Positions 6,858-15,299 are shown, counted from the first letter of the stretch. The stretch is 64,000 nt of DNA from Bordetella hinzii LMG 13501 (GCF_001548475.1 NZ_LRUJ01000008.1:1-64000), one strand, 5' to 3'. Notes: generated from the letters alone by a model not told the origin. Translations and numbers: made by a program.

Positions 6858-7358
6858 TCAATCAAAGACATTGAGCAGGACGTCGGCGACCACCGCCGTG
6901 GCGATGGCGACGAGCACCAGGTCGGATCCTGCTATCCGCCATTCGTAGCCGGGATAGGCGGGCAGGCGCGCCAGCATGGGGCCGGGGACCATTTTCTTGG
7001 CGATGCCCGGAGGCAGGGGTTTGCCGCGCGCGAGGTTCTTGCGTATGCCGGGGGGGAGCTGGCTGTAGCCGGACAGGCCGTATTCATGCGCATAGCTCCG
7101 GGCCGTGGTGACGGTAATGCCCGCATATCGGAGGCTGGCGCCGTTGGCGCCCGCATCGTGGCTGTCTTTGTCCGGCTTGCCCCGGCCTTTGCCCTGACCT
7201 TTGTCCTGGCCTTTGTCCTGGCCTTGGGCTTGGCCGTTGCCCTGGTTGCCTTTGTTGGGGTTGCCCTTGCCTTCGGGCGGGGCGGCGACGGCCTGGCCGA
7301 TCGCCAGGGCACAGGAGGCCAGCAGCAGGGGCAGGGCCTTAGAAGATTTGCGGCGCAT
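6858..7358 (-). CDS. CigR-like secreted protein, 166 aa
   Basis: The N-terminus is a signal peptide (MRRKSSKALPLLLASCALAI, then GQAVAA). Either signal peptidase I after AVAA or lipoprotein processing at LASC is possible. Next comes a Gly/Lys/Gln-rich low-complexity region with repeats of QDKGQDKGQGKG. The C-terminal half has the doubled pattern LPPGIRKNLARGKPLPPGIA that I associate with the CigR/RcnB-like family, ending in a hydrophobic segment (LVLVAIATAVVADVLL) that could be a membrane anchor. CigR of Salmonella is described as an anti-virulence regulator; function here is unknown. The start follows the signal peptide, and upstream frame extension is ignored. Confidence 0.7.
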   Translation of the reverse strand: MRRKSSKALPLLLASCALAIGQAVAAPPEGKGNPNKGNQGNGQAQGQDKGQDKGQGKGRGKPDKDSHDAGANGASLRYAGITVTTARSYAHEYGLSGYSQLPPGIRKNLARGKPLPPGIAKKMVPGPMLARLPAYPGYEWRIAGSDLVLVAIATAVVADVLLNVFD

Positions 7359-7496
7359 GGTCGGCTCCGATGAGGCGAGAGGTGTCCTGATTCTAATACC
7401 GGACAGGCGCGATGCGCATCGGACCCGCCGCGTCCGCCGGTCTTCGCGCCGCCCGGTCCGGGGCCGCCCGGTCGTGGCGGATGGCCCCCGGGGCAA

Positions 7497-9152
7497 TCAC
7501 TGGAGCTGGGCGACAGGCGCGGCCAGCAAATTGCCGTTGGGAACGAGCCGCCGGACGGGCAGGGCGGCGGCGCGTTTCTCGGGGGTGCGGAAGACCCCGA
7601 TGGTGTCGGCCATCGAGCCGGATTCTTGCCCGAGGTCTTGCGCAACCGCCGTCAGGTCACCCACGAGCGAGCTGTTCTGCTGCACGATGTGCTCCATGCG
7701 CGTGATGGCATTGCTGATGGCGTCTACGCCGGCGGACTGCTCATGCGTGGCGACGGCAATCTCGCCCATCAGCTCCGTGACACGATCGACGGACTGCAGG
7801 ATCTCCTGCATGGCCGTGCCCGCGGTGCCGGCCTGTGTGGAGCCGGCCGACATCCGGGCAACGGACTCATCGATGAGCGTCTTGATTTCCTTGGCGGCCT
7901 GGGTGGTGCGCTGCGCCAGGCTGCGGACTTCGCCGGCCACGACGGCAAAGCCCTTGCCTTGTTCGCCGGCCCTGGCCGCCTCGACCGCGGCGTTCAGGGC
8001 GAGGATGTTGGTCTGGAAGGCGATGCCTTCGATCACGGATACGATCTCGGAGATTTTCTTGGCGCCGTCGTTGATGGATTGCATGGTCGAGACCAGTTCG
8101 CCGACGAGGTTGCCGCCTCGCGCCGCCGTGGACTGGCTTTCCTGGGTCAGCGAGCTGGCGGTCGTGGCGTTTTCGGTGTTGCGGGCCACGGCCGCGGCCA
8201 GCTGCTCGACGCTGGATGCGGTGTCCTGCAGCGCATCGCGTTGTTCCTCCGTGCGCTGTGCGAGGGCCTGGCTGCCTTCGCGCAGCTGGGCGATGGTCTG
8301 GACGTGGTGCGAGGTCTGGGAGATGACCTCGGTCGAGATGCCCGTCAGGCTTTTGCGCATGATGTCGAGGTAGAAATAGAGGTTGCGGGCCTCTCCCTTG
8401 ACGTCGATATTGACTTCATTGACCAAGTTGCCGGCGGCGATCTGGCGCGCGACTTCTTCGGCCTTGGTGAACTGGCCGGCAAAGCGCCTGGCCCGCCACG
8501 AGAGGGCAGTGATCACGCCCGCGCAGCCCAGGCCGTAGGCCGCCCACCAGGCCTGCGGGTTGGCGACGGCCGGATTGTCCAGGGCGAAGTAGGTCGGGAT
8601 CGCCGCCAGCGCACAGACGGCGATGGAAGACCGGATGGTCGCGGGCACGAGGCCGCTGCGCAGGGGATAACAGGCGCGGGCAAGGGCCTGCCGCCATCCG
8701 GCCGGCACGCGCCGGCCGCCCTTGAGCGCATAGCCTCTCAGGCGATTGGCGGCCACATCCTGGTAGAACTGCTCGGCTTGCTGGATCTGCTGTGCCGTGG
8801 CCTTGACCCGCACCGATGCGTAACCCGTCACTTCGCCGTCTTCGATGACGGGCATGGCATTGGCCAGCACCCAGTAGAACCCGCCGGATTTGTGGCGGTT
8901 CTTGACGACGGCCAGCCAGGGGCGCCCGGCTTTCAGGGTATGCCACATGTCCTCGAACACGGCCGGCGGCATATCCGGGTGGCGCACGATGTTGTGCGCC
9001 TTGCCCAGCAGTTCATCGCGCGAGAAGCCGCTGATCTCCACAAAGGCGGGATTGCAGTAGGTGATGCGGCCCTTGAGGTCGGTCTTGGAGATGAGGTACT
9101 GATCTTCATGTAAGACAAATTCTTGATCAGTAATCGGCAAATTCATTCGCAT
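7497..9152 (-). CDS. Aer-like PAS-containing methyl-accepting chemotaxis receptor
   Basis: The 551-residue protein begins with a PAS domain (about 10-115) containing ITYCNPAFVEISGFSRDELL and HNIVRHPDMPPAVFEDMW, as in the aerotaxis sensor Aer, which binds FAD there. Two short hydrophobic segments follow (about 165-220), then a HAMP-like linker. A cytoplasmic signalling domain covers about 270-510, with the hairpin tip EGIAFQTNILALNAAVEAAR that contacts CheA/CheW. It probably senses redox or oxygen and steers flagellar motility. GGGGAG precedes the ATG at 9152 by six bases. No che genes are adjacent, so it is a stand-alone receptor. Confidence 0.92.
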   Translation of the reverse strand: MRMNLPITDQEFVLHEDQYLISKTDLKGRITYCNPAFVEISGFSRDELLGKAHNIVRHPDMPPAVFEDMWHTLKAGRPWLAVVKNRHKSGGFYWVLANAMPVIEDGEVTGYASVRVKATAQQIQQAEQFYQDVAANRLRGYALKGGRRVPAGWRQALARACYPLRSGLVPATIRSSIAVCALAAIPTYFALDNPAVANPQAWWAAYGLGCAGVITALSWRARRFAGQFTKAEEVARQIAAGNLVNEVNIDVKGEARNLYFYLDIMRKSLTGISTEVISQTSHHVQTIAQLREGSQALAQRTEEQRDALQDTASSVEQLAAAVARNTENATTASSLTQESQSTAARGGNLVGELVSTMQSINDGAKKISEIVSVIEGIAFQTNILALNAAVEAARAGEQGKGFAVVAGEVRSLAQRTTQAAKEIKTLIDESVARMSAGSTQAGTAGTAMQEILQSVDRVTELMGEIAVATHEQSAGVDAISNAITRMEHIVQQNSSLVGDLTAVAQDLGQESGSMADTIGVFRTPEKRAAALPVRRLVPNGNLLAAPVAQLQ

Positions 9153-9535
9153 GAGGTTCTCCCCTCGAAGGAAAACAGCGGTGACGGAGTGGCCAGATAT
9201 TTCGCAATAGTGATAAGAATGTCTATATATGAAACTGTTAATAACAATTCGTCTAGAGGGTTTTGCCGAGTGTTGCTAGAGAGTCACGGAAGAAATCTGA
9301 AAGATGAGAGGGAAATGTTGTGGAATCGCCATACTTAACGTGGTTTCTTAATATTTCAAAAGTAACTTGATGCGGGCACACCCCGAGAGGGCAGAGAGTT
9401 AGACAATGGGGCGGGAGTTGTTTTTATGTAGTTAAAAGACATATTTTGTGGTCTTGCTGACGCGATGCTTATCTAGGGTGTGGGCTGGCCCGAGCGTTCG
9501 GGCTGAACCTCTGCTTTAGAACGGAAGATAAAGAC
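9153..9535. promoter_or_regulatory. AT-rich intergenic region between the aer-like gene and porin
   Basis: This is a 383-base gap, markedly AT-rich in places (for example around 9210-9250 and 9345-9370). It must hold the divergent promoters of the chemoreceptor and porin genes and probably a long porin leader. Just before the porin, GGCTGGCCCGAGC / GCTCGGGCC-like sequence at about 9483-9505 can form an imperfect hairpin (CCCGAGCGTTCGGG). No gene or tRNA is seen. Confidence 0.5.
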
Positions 9536-10669
9536 ATGCTCAGGAAGACTTTGCTGGCCAGCGCGATTCTCGTGATGACCGGGGGTGTGGCCGCCGCCGA
9601 AACATCGGTGACGCTGTACGGCCTTGTGGACGTTGGTTTGACCTTCCAGCGCGGGAAAGTCGGGCCGACGGATTCCAATCGCGGCCTGTATGGCGGCAGC
9701 GCTCAATCGCGTTTCGGCATGACCGACGGGGTGCAGAACGGCTCGCGCTTCGGTCTGCGCGGCGTCGAGGACTTGGGCGACGGCCTGCAGGCGGTGTTCG
9801 TGCTGGAAAACGGCTTCAACGCCCGCAACGGTTCGCGCGCCCAGGGTGATCGCCTGTTTGGCCGCCAGGCCACGATCGGCCTGGCCCATGCGCAATGGGG
9901 CCAGCTCGACCTGGGCCGCCAGACCAATATCGCGTCAAAGTACTTCGGCGACATCGATCCGTTCGGCACGGATTTCCTGACCGCGACGATGGGCACGTCT
10001 TTCAGTGCCGCCAATACCGTGCGCTACGACAACATGGTCATGTACCAGACCCCGAGCTGGTCGGGACTGCAGGCAGGCGTCGGTTATTCCTTTTCCACGG
10101 ACGATGTGGAAGGCCCGACGGATTTCCGTACCAAGGAAAACAACCGCGCCATCACCACCGGCCTGCGCTACGTGAATGGCCCCCTGAATGTGGCGCTCAC
10201 CTATGACCGGCAGTTCCGCAAGCCCAACCAACCGCAGCCGCAGCAATTCATTCTGGGCGCCTCCTACGACTTTGAAGTGGTCAAGCTGGCCCTGGCCTAT
10301 GGCCGCACGGAAGATGGCGTGTTCGCCGGACAAGGGTTCGACCTGATGGGCGGCCGGCAACAGACCGCCGGGCCGGCTCACGGCATCGGTTACACCGCTG
10401 ACCGCTTTACCTGGGATGGCCTGCGCATCAATTCCTATCTGGTCGGCTTGAGCGCGCCCATCGGCGCGGCGAGTTCGGTATTCGGCTCGTGGCAGCGCGC
10501 CGATCCGAACAAGAACCTGTACGCCATGGACGTCTACAGCCTGGGCTACACCTACGATCTGTCCAAGCGGACCAATCTGTATGCCTTCGCCTCCTACGCC
10601 GATGGCGCGGCCTTTATCAAGGGCGACAAGATGACGACGGTGGGGGTGGGACTGCGCCACCGCTTCTGA
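9536..10669 (+). CDS. Gram-negative general porin, 377 aa
   Basis: This is an outer-membrane trimeric porin of the Burkholderiales/Bordetella type. It has a signal peptide (MLRKTLLASAILVMTGGVAA, cleavage near AAA-ETS) and then SVTLYGLVDVGLTF, the canonical first strand. Also visible are SRFGLRGVEDLGDGLQAVF and LFGRQATIGLAHAQWGQLDL, the region before the constriction loop. The last strand ends VGVGLRHRF with the C-terminal Phe needed for outer-membrane assembly. It mediates diffusion of small hydrophilic solutes. It stands alone, preceded by a long AT-rich leader and followed by a strong terminator, as expected for a highly expressed monocistronic gene. Confidence 0.95.
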   Translation: MLRKTLLASAILVMTGGVAAAETSVTLYGLVDVGLTFQRGKVGPTDSNRGLYGGSAQSRFGMTDGVQNGSRFGLRGVEDLGDGLQAVFVLENGFNARNGSRAQGDRLFGRQATIGLAHAQWGQLDLGRQTNIASKYFGDIDPFGTDFLTATMGTSFSAANTVRYDNMVMYQTPSWSGLQAGVGYSFSTDDVEGPTDFRTKENNRAITTGLRYVNGPLNVALTYDRQFRKPNQPQPQQFILGASYDFEVVKLALAYGRTEDGVFAGQGFDLMGGRQQTAGPAHGIGYTADRFTWDGLRINSYLVGLSAPIGAASSVFGSWQRADPNKNLYAMDVYSLGYTYDLSKRTNLYAFASYADGAAFIKGDKMTTVGVGLRHRF

Positions 10670-10726
10670 TCGCTTTTGGTGCCAGGCGCGGCCCCAACTG
10701 AGCAGAGTCGGGGCCGCCTGTTTTCC

Positions 10727-10756
10727 AAGCCAGTCGCATGAGCGACTGGCTTTTTT
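10727..10756 (+). terminator. Strong rho-independent terminator after the porin
   Basis: A perfect 11-base-pair stem (AAGCCAGTCGC / GCGACTGGCTT) with an ATGA loop is followed by six T. A second GC-rich inverted repeat (GCGGCCCC / GGGGCCGC) lies just upstream at about 10689-10716. The pair would efficiently stop porin transcription. Confidence 0.9.
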
Positions 10757-10818
10757 GTGTGCCGCCGACCCGGCCGGGAAGGCGGCAGCCTGGCCCTTGC
10801 GCGGAGCAGGCCGGGGAC

Positions 10819-11055
10819 TCAGGCCGGTTTGCCAGGCGGGCGCAGCACGGCGCTGGCGTGGCCGTATCCGGTTTGCCGGGCGCGCAGTTCGTCCATGTAG
10901 CGCGTCAGTTCGGCCTCGGCGGAGCTGGCCGCTGCCGTCTGTGCCGGCGGATTGCGGTTCAGGAGTTTATCGGCCGCCGCCAGGGTGCGCTGGGCGCGGC
11001 GTTCGGCCTCGGAAAGCAGGTTCAGTTGGGAGAATTCTTGCTGGTACTTGCTCAT
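10819..11055 (-). CDS. Small conserved-looking hypothetical protein, 78 aa
   Basis: This soluble helical protein starts MSKYQQEFSQLNLLSEAERR, and the predicted helices continue through AQRTLAAADKLLNRNP and AEAELTRYMDELRARQTGYG. No signal peptide, membrane segment or cysteine is seen. The start at 11055 is preferred; another ATG two codons upstream gives MPMSKY. No strong ribosome-binding site is visible, but codon usage is typical of the host. Function unknown. Confidence 0.55.
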   Translation of the reverse strand: MSKYQQEFSQLNLLSEAERRAQRTLAAADKLLNRNPPAQTAAASSAEAELTRYMDELRARQTGYGHASAVLRPPGKPA

Positions 11056-11285
11056 GGGCATGCAAATAATTAAACAATCGTGCGGCAACGTGACGAGAGC
11101 TTACAGCCCTAGCTTTCAGTATTGAAAGTCAAGCTTTGCAAAGCTGCCTCTCCAGGCGGCGTGGTCATGCCACGAGCGGCGTGGTCGCCGGTTGCGCAGT
11201 CGCGACAGCGGGGCTTTTCGCTAATAGGCGGGCGTCCGGGCTTTGGCTATAACTCGCCCCAAGAGCACATGGGACGGAGGCGGGC

Positions 11286-12389
11286 GTGGTCAAGGCATAC
11301 ACCAGCGCAGGCGATGAGAGTCGCTTGCTGGAGGCGATGTATGGGGCCGCTCTCGGAGAGAACGACTGGACGGAAGTGCTCACCTTCCTGCGCCAGGCCA
11401 CCGGCGTGGCCCTGGTGGCCTTGCTGTCGCAGGATCCCCGGACGGATCTGCCCTTGCTCAATGCCGTGGCCACGCATGACGATGCCTGGGCCGAGCAGGC
11501 CATGGGCAGCTATCAGCGCGAATTCTTTCTGCACGATCCCACGCCCGCCGCGGTGCAGGGTTGGCAAGCCGGGCGCTGGTTCAATGACCGGCGCGCGTTT
11601 TCCGAGCATGAGCGCGCCCACAGCCTTTACTACCAGGAGTTCCTGCGCCCGCAGGGGCTGGGGAGCTGGTCGGGCACTTATCTGTTCAACGAGCCGCATT
11701 CCCAAGCGTTTATCAGCTTGCAGTGCCTGGCCGATGACAAACGGAGCGAGGATCCTGACCTGCGCTTGAGCGACGGCTTGACGGCCCACCTGGCGCGCGC
11801 CTTGCGTGTCGCTTCCCGCCTGGGCGACGTCCAGCGCCGCGCGGTGGTCGCCGAATCGACGCTGGATCAGCTGGAGACGCCGGTCTTGCTGCTGGAAGAG
11901 GAAACCGGGCGGCTGCTGTTGGCCAATGCGGCGGCCCGGCGCCTGATGCAGGCCGAGCCGGTGCTGGCTTTCCGCGGCGACCGGGTGGCGCCCGGCGTGC
12001 TGTCGGACAGCGCGACTTGGCGCGCGGCCTGCCGGGCCGGCGGCTGTGTACTGCGCGCCGCGTCGGGAGCGCCCATGGCGCTGTCCCTGATCCCCGTGCC
12101 GCCCGGCTCCACCCTGGCCAGGAGCTGGCCGCGACCGCTGGTCCTGATGTCCCTGCCTAGCAACAAGAGCGCGGCGGCGCGCGCGCGCCGCCTGCGGCAG
12201 CTGTATGGCCTGACGCAGGCCGAGGCGGAAGTGGCGGTGATGCTGGCCTGCGAAGAGCTCACGCCCGCCGAATGCGCGGACAGGCGCGGCGTGTCGGTGG
12301 GCACGATACGGGCCCAGATCAAGATGCTACAGATGAAAATGGACGTCTCGCGGCTGGCGCAGATCGTCAGCCTGGCCTTGATGGTCTAG
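11286..12389 (+). CDS. LuxR-type helix-turn-helix regulator, 367 aa
   Basis: The C-terminal 65 residues form a LuxR/GerE-type winged helix: LYGLTQAEAEVAVMLACEEL, then RRGVSVGTIRAQIKMLQMKM. The N-terminal 290 residues are probably a sensory region with a PAS-like part around LDQLETPVLLLEEETGRLLL. There is no receiver domain and no recognisable acyl-homoserine-lactone pocket, so it belongs to the stand-alone regulators with unknown ligand that are frequent in Burkholderiales. Translation starts at GTG 11286 with GGAGG six bases upstream. It is monocistronic; the adjacent short gene faces it and overlaps its end by four bases. Target genes are unknown. Confidence 0.8.
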   Translation: MVKAYTSAGDESRLLEAMYGAALGENDWTEVLTFLRQATGVALVALLSQDPRTDLPLLNAVATHDDAWAEQAMGSYQREFFLHDPTPAAVQGWQAGRWFNDRRAFSEHERAHSLYYQEFLRPQGLGSWSGTYLFNEPHSQAFISLQCLADDKRSEDPDLRLSDGLTAHLARALRVASRLGDVQRRAVVAESTLDQLETPVLLLEEETGRLLLANAAARRLMQAEPVLAFRGDRVAPGVLSDSATWRAACRAGGCVLRAASGAPMALSLIPVPPGSTLARSWPRPLVLMSLPSNKSAAARARRLRQLYGLTQAEAEVAVMLACEELTPAECADRRGVSVGTIRAQIKMLQMKMDVSRLAQIVSLALMV

Positions 12390-12643
12390 GCCGGCTCGTC
12401 GTCGGCTTGCGTAAAGGCCCGCACCAATCGCGAGATCTGTTCGAGTTCATCCTGTGCGCCTCGCACCCACACGGGAGGATCGAAAGGCGCGCCGGCCGGC
12501 GTGCTGTCGGCGTGGTTGCGCAGATCGTCGAGCAGCTCCAGGGCCATGCCGGTTGCCTGGGGGTGCCCGCGCGTGGACAGGGCGATAGAAATGGCCAGGG
12601 CCTGGCGCAGGGCCAGCAGGCGGCCGTCGAGTTCGGTTTCCAT
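12386..12643 (-). CDS. Hypothetical protein, 85 aa
   Basis: This small acidic, helical protein begins METELDGRLLALRQALAISI and ends LVRAFTQADDEPA. The frame uses host-like codons and lies convergent to the LuxR-type gene, overlapping its last four bases. It is upstream of and divergent from hemN. There is no motif, signal peptide or membrane segment that I recognise. Function unknown. Confidence 0.55.
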   Translation of the reverse strand: METELDGRLLALRQALAISIALSTRGHPQATGMALELLDDLRNHADSTPAGAPFDPPVWVRGAQDELEQISRLVRAFTQADDEPA

Positions 12644-12686
12644 GGGATTTCCGGGGTTGGGGACCCCGCCATTCTACGGGGGCGGC

Positions 12687-12700
12687 TTGCGCCAGATCAA
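12687..12700 (+). promoter_or_regulatory. FNR/ANR-like box upstream of hemN
   Basis: TTGCGCCAGATCAA matches the FNR consensus TTGAT-N4-ATCAA, with a perfect right half and three of five bases in the left half. It lies about 36 bases before the hemN start. FNR-type activation of the anaerobic coproporphyrinogen oxidase under low oxygen is well known in other proteobacteria, so this is a plausible operator. Confidence 0.55.
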
Positions 12701-12735
12701 AGGCGGGCTGGCCGCTGGCCCGCATAATTCGCGCC

Positions 12736-14121
12736 ATGTCTTCCGTGCACGCGCCATCGCGCACCCGTTTGTCGCCCGATCTCTTGGCCCGTCTGGCCAA
12801 GAACGGGCCCCGCTACACCTCTTATCCCACGGCCGACCGCCTGCATCAGGGTTTCGGGCCCGCGCAATGGGCCGATGCCCTGGCGGCCAGGAGCGGCGGC
12901 GAGCCGCTATCGCTGTATGTGCATATCCCCTTCTGCGATTCGGTGTGCTATTACTGCGCCTGCAACAAAATCGTGACCCGGCATCACGAGCGCGCCGCGC
13001 GCTATCTCGCCGCGCTGTCGCGCGAGATGGCCATGCAGGCGGCCTTGCTCGGGCGCAAGACAGCCGTCATGCAGCTGCACTTCGGCGGCGGCACGCCCAC
13101 TTTCCTGTCCGACGCCGAGCTGGCTCGCCTGATGGATGATATCCGGCGCCATTTCCATCTCCTGCCCGGAGCCGAAGTATCCATCGAGATCGACCCCCGC
13201 ACCGTGGACGCCGCGCGCCTGTTGAACCTGGCGCAGATGGGCTTTAACCGCATCAGCTATGGCGTGCAGGATTTCGATCCCGCCGTGCAGCAGGCGGTGC
13301 ATCGCGTCCAGCCCTATGAGATTGTGCGCGGGCTGATGCAGGCCGCAAGGGCGGTGGGCTTTCCATCCATCAATGTCGATCTGATCTATGGCCTGCCCAG
13401 GCAGACGGTGGCCTCGTTTGCGCGCACCCTCGCCCAGGTGGGCGAGCTGCGCCCGGACCGCATCGCCCTGTATGCCTACGCGCACCTGCCGGCGCGCTTC
13501 AAGCCGCAGCGGCGCATTCTTGCCGAAGAACTGCCCGATCCGGCCACGCGCGTGGCCTTGCTGGGCTCGGCCATCGACAGCTTCCTGGACCAGGGCTATG
13601 CCTATATAGGCATGGATCATTTCGCCCTCGCCGAAGACAGCCTCGCGCGGGCCCGCGCCGAGGGGCGCTTGCATCGTAATTTCCAGGGGTATAGCACCGA
13701 ACCGGACCACGATCTGCTGGCCCTGGGGGTCTCGGCCATCAGCCAGGTCGGGCCGGTGTACAGCCAGAACCACAAGGACCTGGACGCCTATTACCGGGCG
13801 GTGGAGGCGGGGGACTTTCCGGTGGAGCGCGGCCTGGCCTGTACCGAGGAGGATTTATGGCGCCGGCGGCTCATCATGGACATCATGTGCCGCGGACGCC
13901 TGGACCTGCGCGCCGCCGGTGGCGGCGCCGATCCCGAGCAGGTGTTCGCCGCCGAGCTGCCCCAGCTGCGCCAGTTGCAGGCCATGGGCCTGCTGCAACT
14001 GGCGGACGGCTGTCTCTCCGTGACCGAACAGGGATGGTTCTTTGTGCGCGCTATTGCCATGGTCTTCGACGCCCATCTGCGCGCGTCGGCCACGGTAGAG
14101 CGCTATTCGCGCATTGCCTGA
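12736..14121 (+). CDS. hemN: Oxygen-independent coproporphyrinogen III oxidase HemN
   Basis: This radical-SAM enzyme decarboxylates coproporphyrinogen III to protoporphyrinogen IX in haem synthesis without oxygen. The 4Fe-4S cluster motif is CDSVCYYCAC (Cys67, Cys71, Cys74, with Cys76 also conserved), preceded by LYVHIPF. The SAM-binding glycine motif is LHFGGGTPTFLSD. The 461-residue length fits HemN rather than the shorter HemW-like proteins, and the N-terminal RYTSYPTADRLH is typical of true HemN. The upstream FNR-like box suggests induction at low oxygen. It converges directly on the response-regulator gene, whose end touches its stop. Confidence 0.95.
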   Translation: MSSVHAPSRTRLSPDLLARLAKNGPRYTSYPTADRLHQGFGPAQWADALAARSGGEPLSLYVHIPFCDSVCYYCACNKIVTRHHERAARYLAALSREMAMQAALLGRKTAVMQLHFGGGTPTFLSDAELARLMDDIRRHFHLLPGAEVSIEIDPRTVDAARLLNLAQMGFNRISYGVQDFDPAVQQAVHRVQPYEIVRGLMQAARAVGFPSINVDLIYGLPRQTVASFARTLAQVGELRPDRIALYAYAHLPARFKPQRRILAEELPDPATRVALLGSAIDSFLDQGYAYIGMDHFALAEDSLARARAEGRLHRNFQGYSTEPDHDLLALGVSAISQVGPVYSQNHKDLDAYYRAVEAGDFPVERGLACTEEDLWRRRLIMDIMCRGRLDLRAAGGGADPEQVFAAELPQLRQLQAMGLLQLADGCLSVTEQGWFFVRAIAMVFDAHLRASATVERYSRIA

Positions 14122-14862
14122 TCAGCCGCAGATGTTCTGCTCGAATTTTTCGTTCAGGTAGAGCGCCAGCGCCAGGTCATCGGCCAGGCCCAGCTTTTTC
14201 ATGGCGCGCCGCTTGTGCGTGCTGATCGTCTTCTTGCTGCGCAGCAGCCGCGAAGCGACCTGCGTGACCGACAGGCCCTGGGAGATCTGGCGCAGCACTT
14301 CGAGCTCGGCCGTGGTGAGCTGGGAATCCGGGTGGGCGGGTTCGGTGATCTGGGAGCGGCCGTCCTTCCAGCCGAGGAACTGGCGCCGGTCGGCGGCGGT
14401 CTGGCGTATCACTTCGACCAGCGTTTCCACCGAGGCTTCCTTGGGAAGATAGGCGTTGGCCCCGGCCCGGTAGGCGGCGAATTCGGTTTCGCTGTTCTTG
14501 CCGGCCGAGAAGGTGATGATCGCCATTTCCGGATGCTGGCGCCGCAGGCGGCGGATGAAGTCCATGCCGTCCCAAGGCTGGCGGGGCAGGTAGAAATCCA
14601 CCACCGCGACATCGCAGGGATGCTGTTTGAGGGTCTTGGACAGGGATTCGGCCCGGGTTTCGACACACTTGACCTCGAGGTCCGTCTGGTTGCGCAGATA
14701 GGCGGCCAGCCCCAGCGTGATGGCGGGGTGGTCATCGAGGATGGCGACCCGGATCTTATGGCTGGGGCGGGACAGCAGCATGTAGCGCCGCACGCCGTAA
14801 CCGGGGTCGGAGGAGTCTTCGGATCTGTCTTGGCCGGGAAGGGAGGAGATATTGTTCGACAT
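14122..14862 (-). CDS. RcsB/NarL-family response regulator, 246 aa
   Basis: A variable 37-residue N-terminus precedes a receiver domain (about 38-160) with acidic pocket LDDHPA, phospho-acceptor Asp in VAVVDFYLPRQP and the conserved Lys in NAYLPKEAS. The LuxR-type DNA-binding domain at the C-terminus reads LTTAELEVLRQISQGLSVTQ, then SKKTISTHKRRAMKKLGL. The closest style is RcsB. No histidine kinase is encoded nearby, so it is an orphan regulator whose partner lies elsewhere. I chose ATG 14862 (MSNNISS); the same frame stays open far upstream, but only as antisense to thrS and its leader. Targets unknown. Confidence 0.88.
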   Translation of the reverse strand: MSNNISSLPGQDRSEDSSDPGYGVRRYMLLSRPSHKIRVAILDDHPAITLGLAAYLRNQTDLEVKCVETRAESLSKTLKQHPCDVAVVDFYLPRQPWDGMDFIRRLRRQHPEMAIITFSAGKNSETEFAAYRAGANAYLPKEASVETLVEVIRQTAADRRQFLGWKDGRSQITEPAHPDSQLTTAELEVLRQISQGLSVTQVASRLLRSKKTISTHKRRAMKKLGLADDLALALYLNEKFEQNICG

Positions 14863-15168
14863 GGTTTTATTTCTGGAAAGTACGCTTTGGCAAAGTGCGT
14901 TCGTCCGATCGGAGCAGAGCTTCAGAGCGGAGGTTAAAGGCAATTCGAGGTAAAAATCGGGATGCCGAAAAATCAGGAAAAGTCCTACATATCTACCGCA
15001 AATAGTCCTAAATACGCCTTCCGCCTTTCCGACGCCCTGGGGGCGCAAGGGGGGCATGACCGCCGGCAAGCGCAGCAAAAGTGCTACAATCAGCTTCTGT
15101 GGCCAAAACGCGCCGGTTTTTTGCCCGGGCGCGGCGGCTATGACCCTATTTCCCCAAAAAGGCCTTAC
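14863..15168. promoter_or_regulatory. Divergent promoter region between the response regulator and thrS leader
   Basis: This is a gap of about 300 bases without a gene. Near 14863-15010 it is moderately AT-rich and must hold the response-regulator promoter. At 15082-15090 it contains an extended -10 element for the thrS leader. Downstream, AAACGCGCCGGTTTTTTG at about 15105-15123 could form a weak hairpin. Confidence 0.5.
15082..15090 (+). promoter_or_regulatory. Extended -10 promoter element for the thrS leader transcript
   Basis: TGCTACAAT matches an extended -10 (TG-N-TATAAT with one mismatch). No good -35 hexamer is seen 16-18 bases upstream, which extended -10 promoters tolerate. A start near 15097 would place the leader-peptide ORF about 70 bases into the transcript. 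Confidence 0.5.
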
Positions 15169-15225
15169 ATGTTTTGCGCGTCGGCACGAACTACGACTAC
15201 GACCTATCGCCCCATGTCGCGTTAA
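15169..15225 (+). CDS. Putative threonine-rich leader peptide of thrS (18 aa)
   Basis: The ORF encodes MFCASARTTTTTYRPMSR, with five consecutive threonine codons (ACT ACG ACT ACG ACC at 15190-15204). It precedes the threonyl-tRNA synthetase gene and is followed about 50 bases later by an intrinsic terminator. A ribosome stalled on the Thr codons would leave CGCGTT (15218-15223) free to pair with AACGCG (15275-15280), the left arm of the terminator. A ribosome reaching the stop would cover it. This is the classic layout of amino-acid attenuation. An AAAAAGG sequence about six bases upstream is a plausible weak ribosome-binding site. Not experimentally shown; inferred from sequence. Confidence 0.75.
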   Translation: MFCASARTTTTTYRPMSR

Positions 15226-15274
15226 GTCGTTAGAGGTGTTTGGTGTCGTCAGACAGCGAAACATAGGCAGATAG

Positions 15275-15299
15275 AACGCGGCTAGATAGCCGCGTTTTT
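15275..15299 (+). terminator. Attenuator terminator upstream of thrS
   Basis: AACGCGGCT-AGAT-AGCCGCGTT is a perfect nine-base-pair stem followed by TTTTT, located 26 bases before the thrS start and after the Thr-rich leader peptide. Its left arm can alternatively pair with CGCGTT at 15218-15223, so it is probably a regulated terminator. Confidence 0.85.

Noticed and set aside
7195-7260. Short tandem-looking repeat (CCTTTGTCCTGG units)
   Set aside because: It is the coding sequence of the QDKGQDKG low-complexity region of the CigR-like protein, not a separate repeat element or CRISPR.
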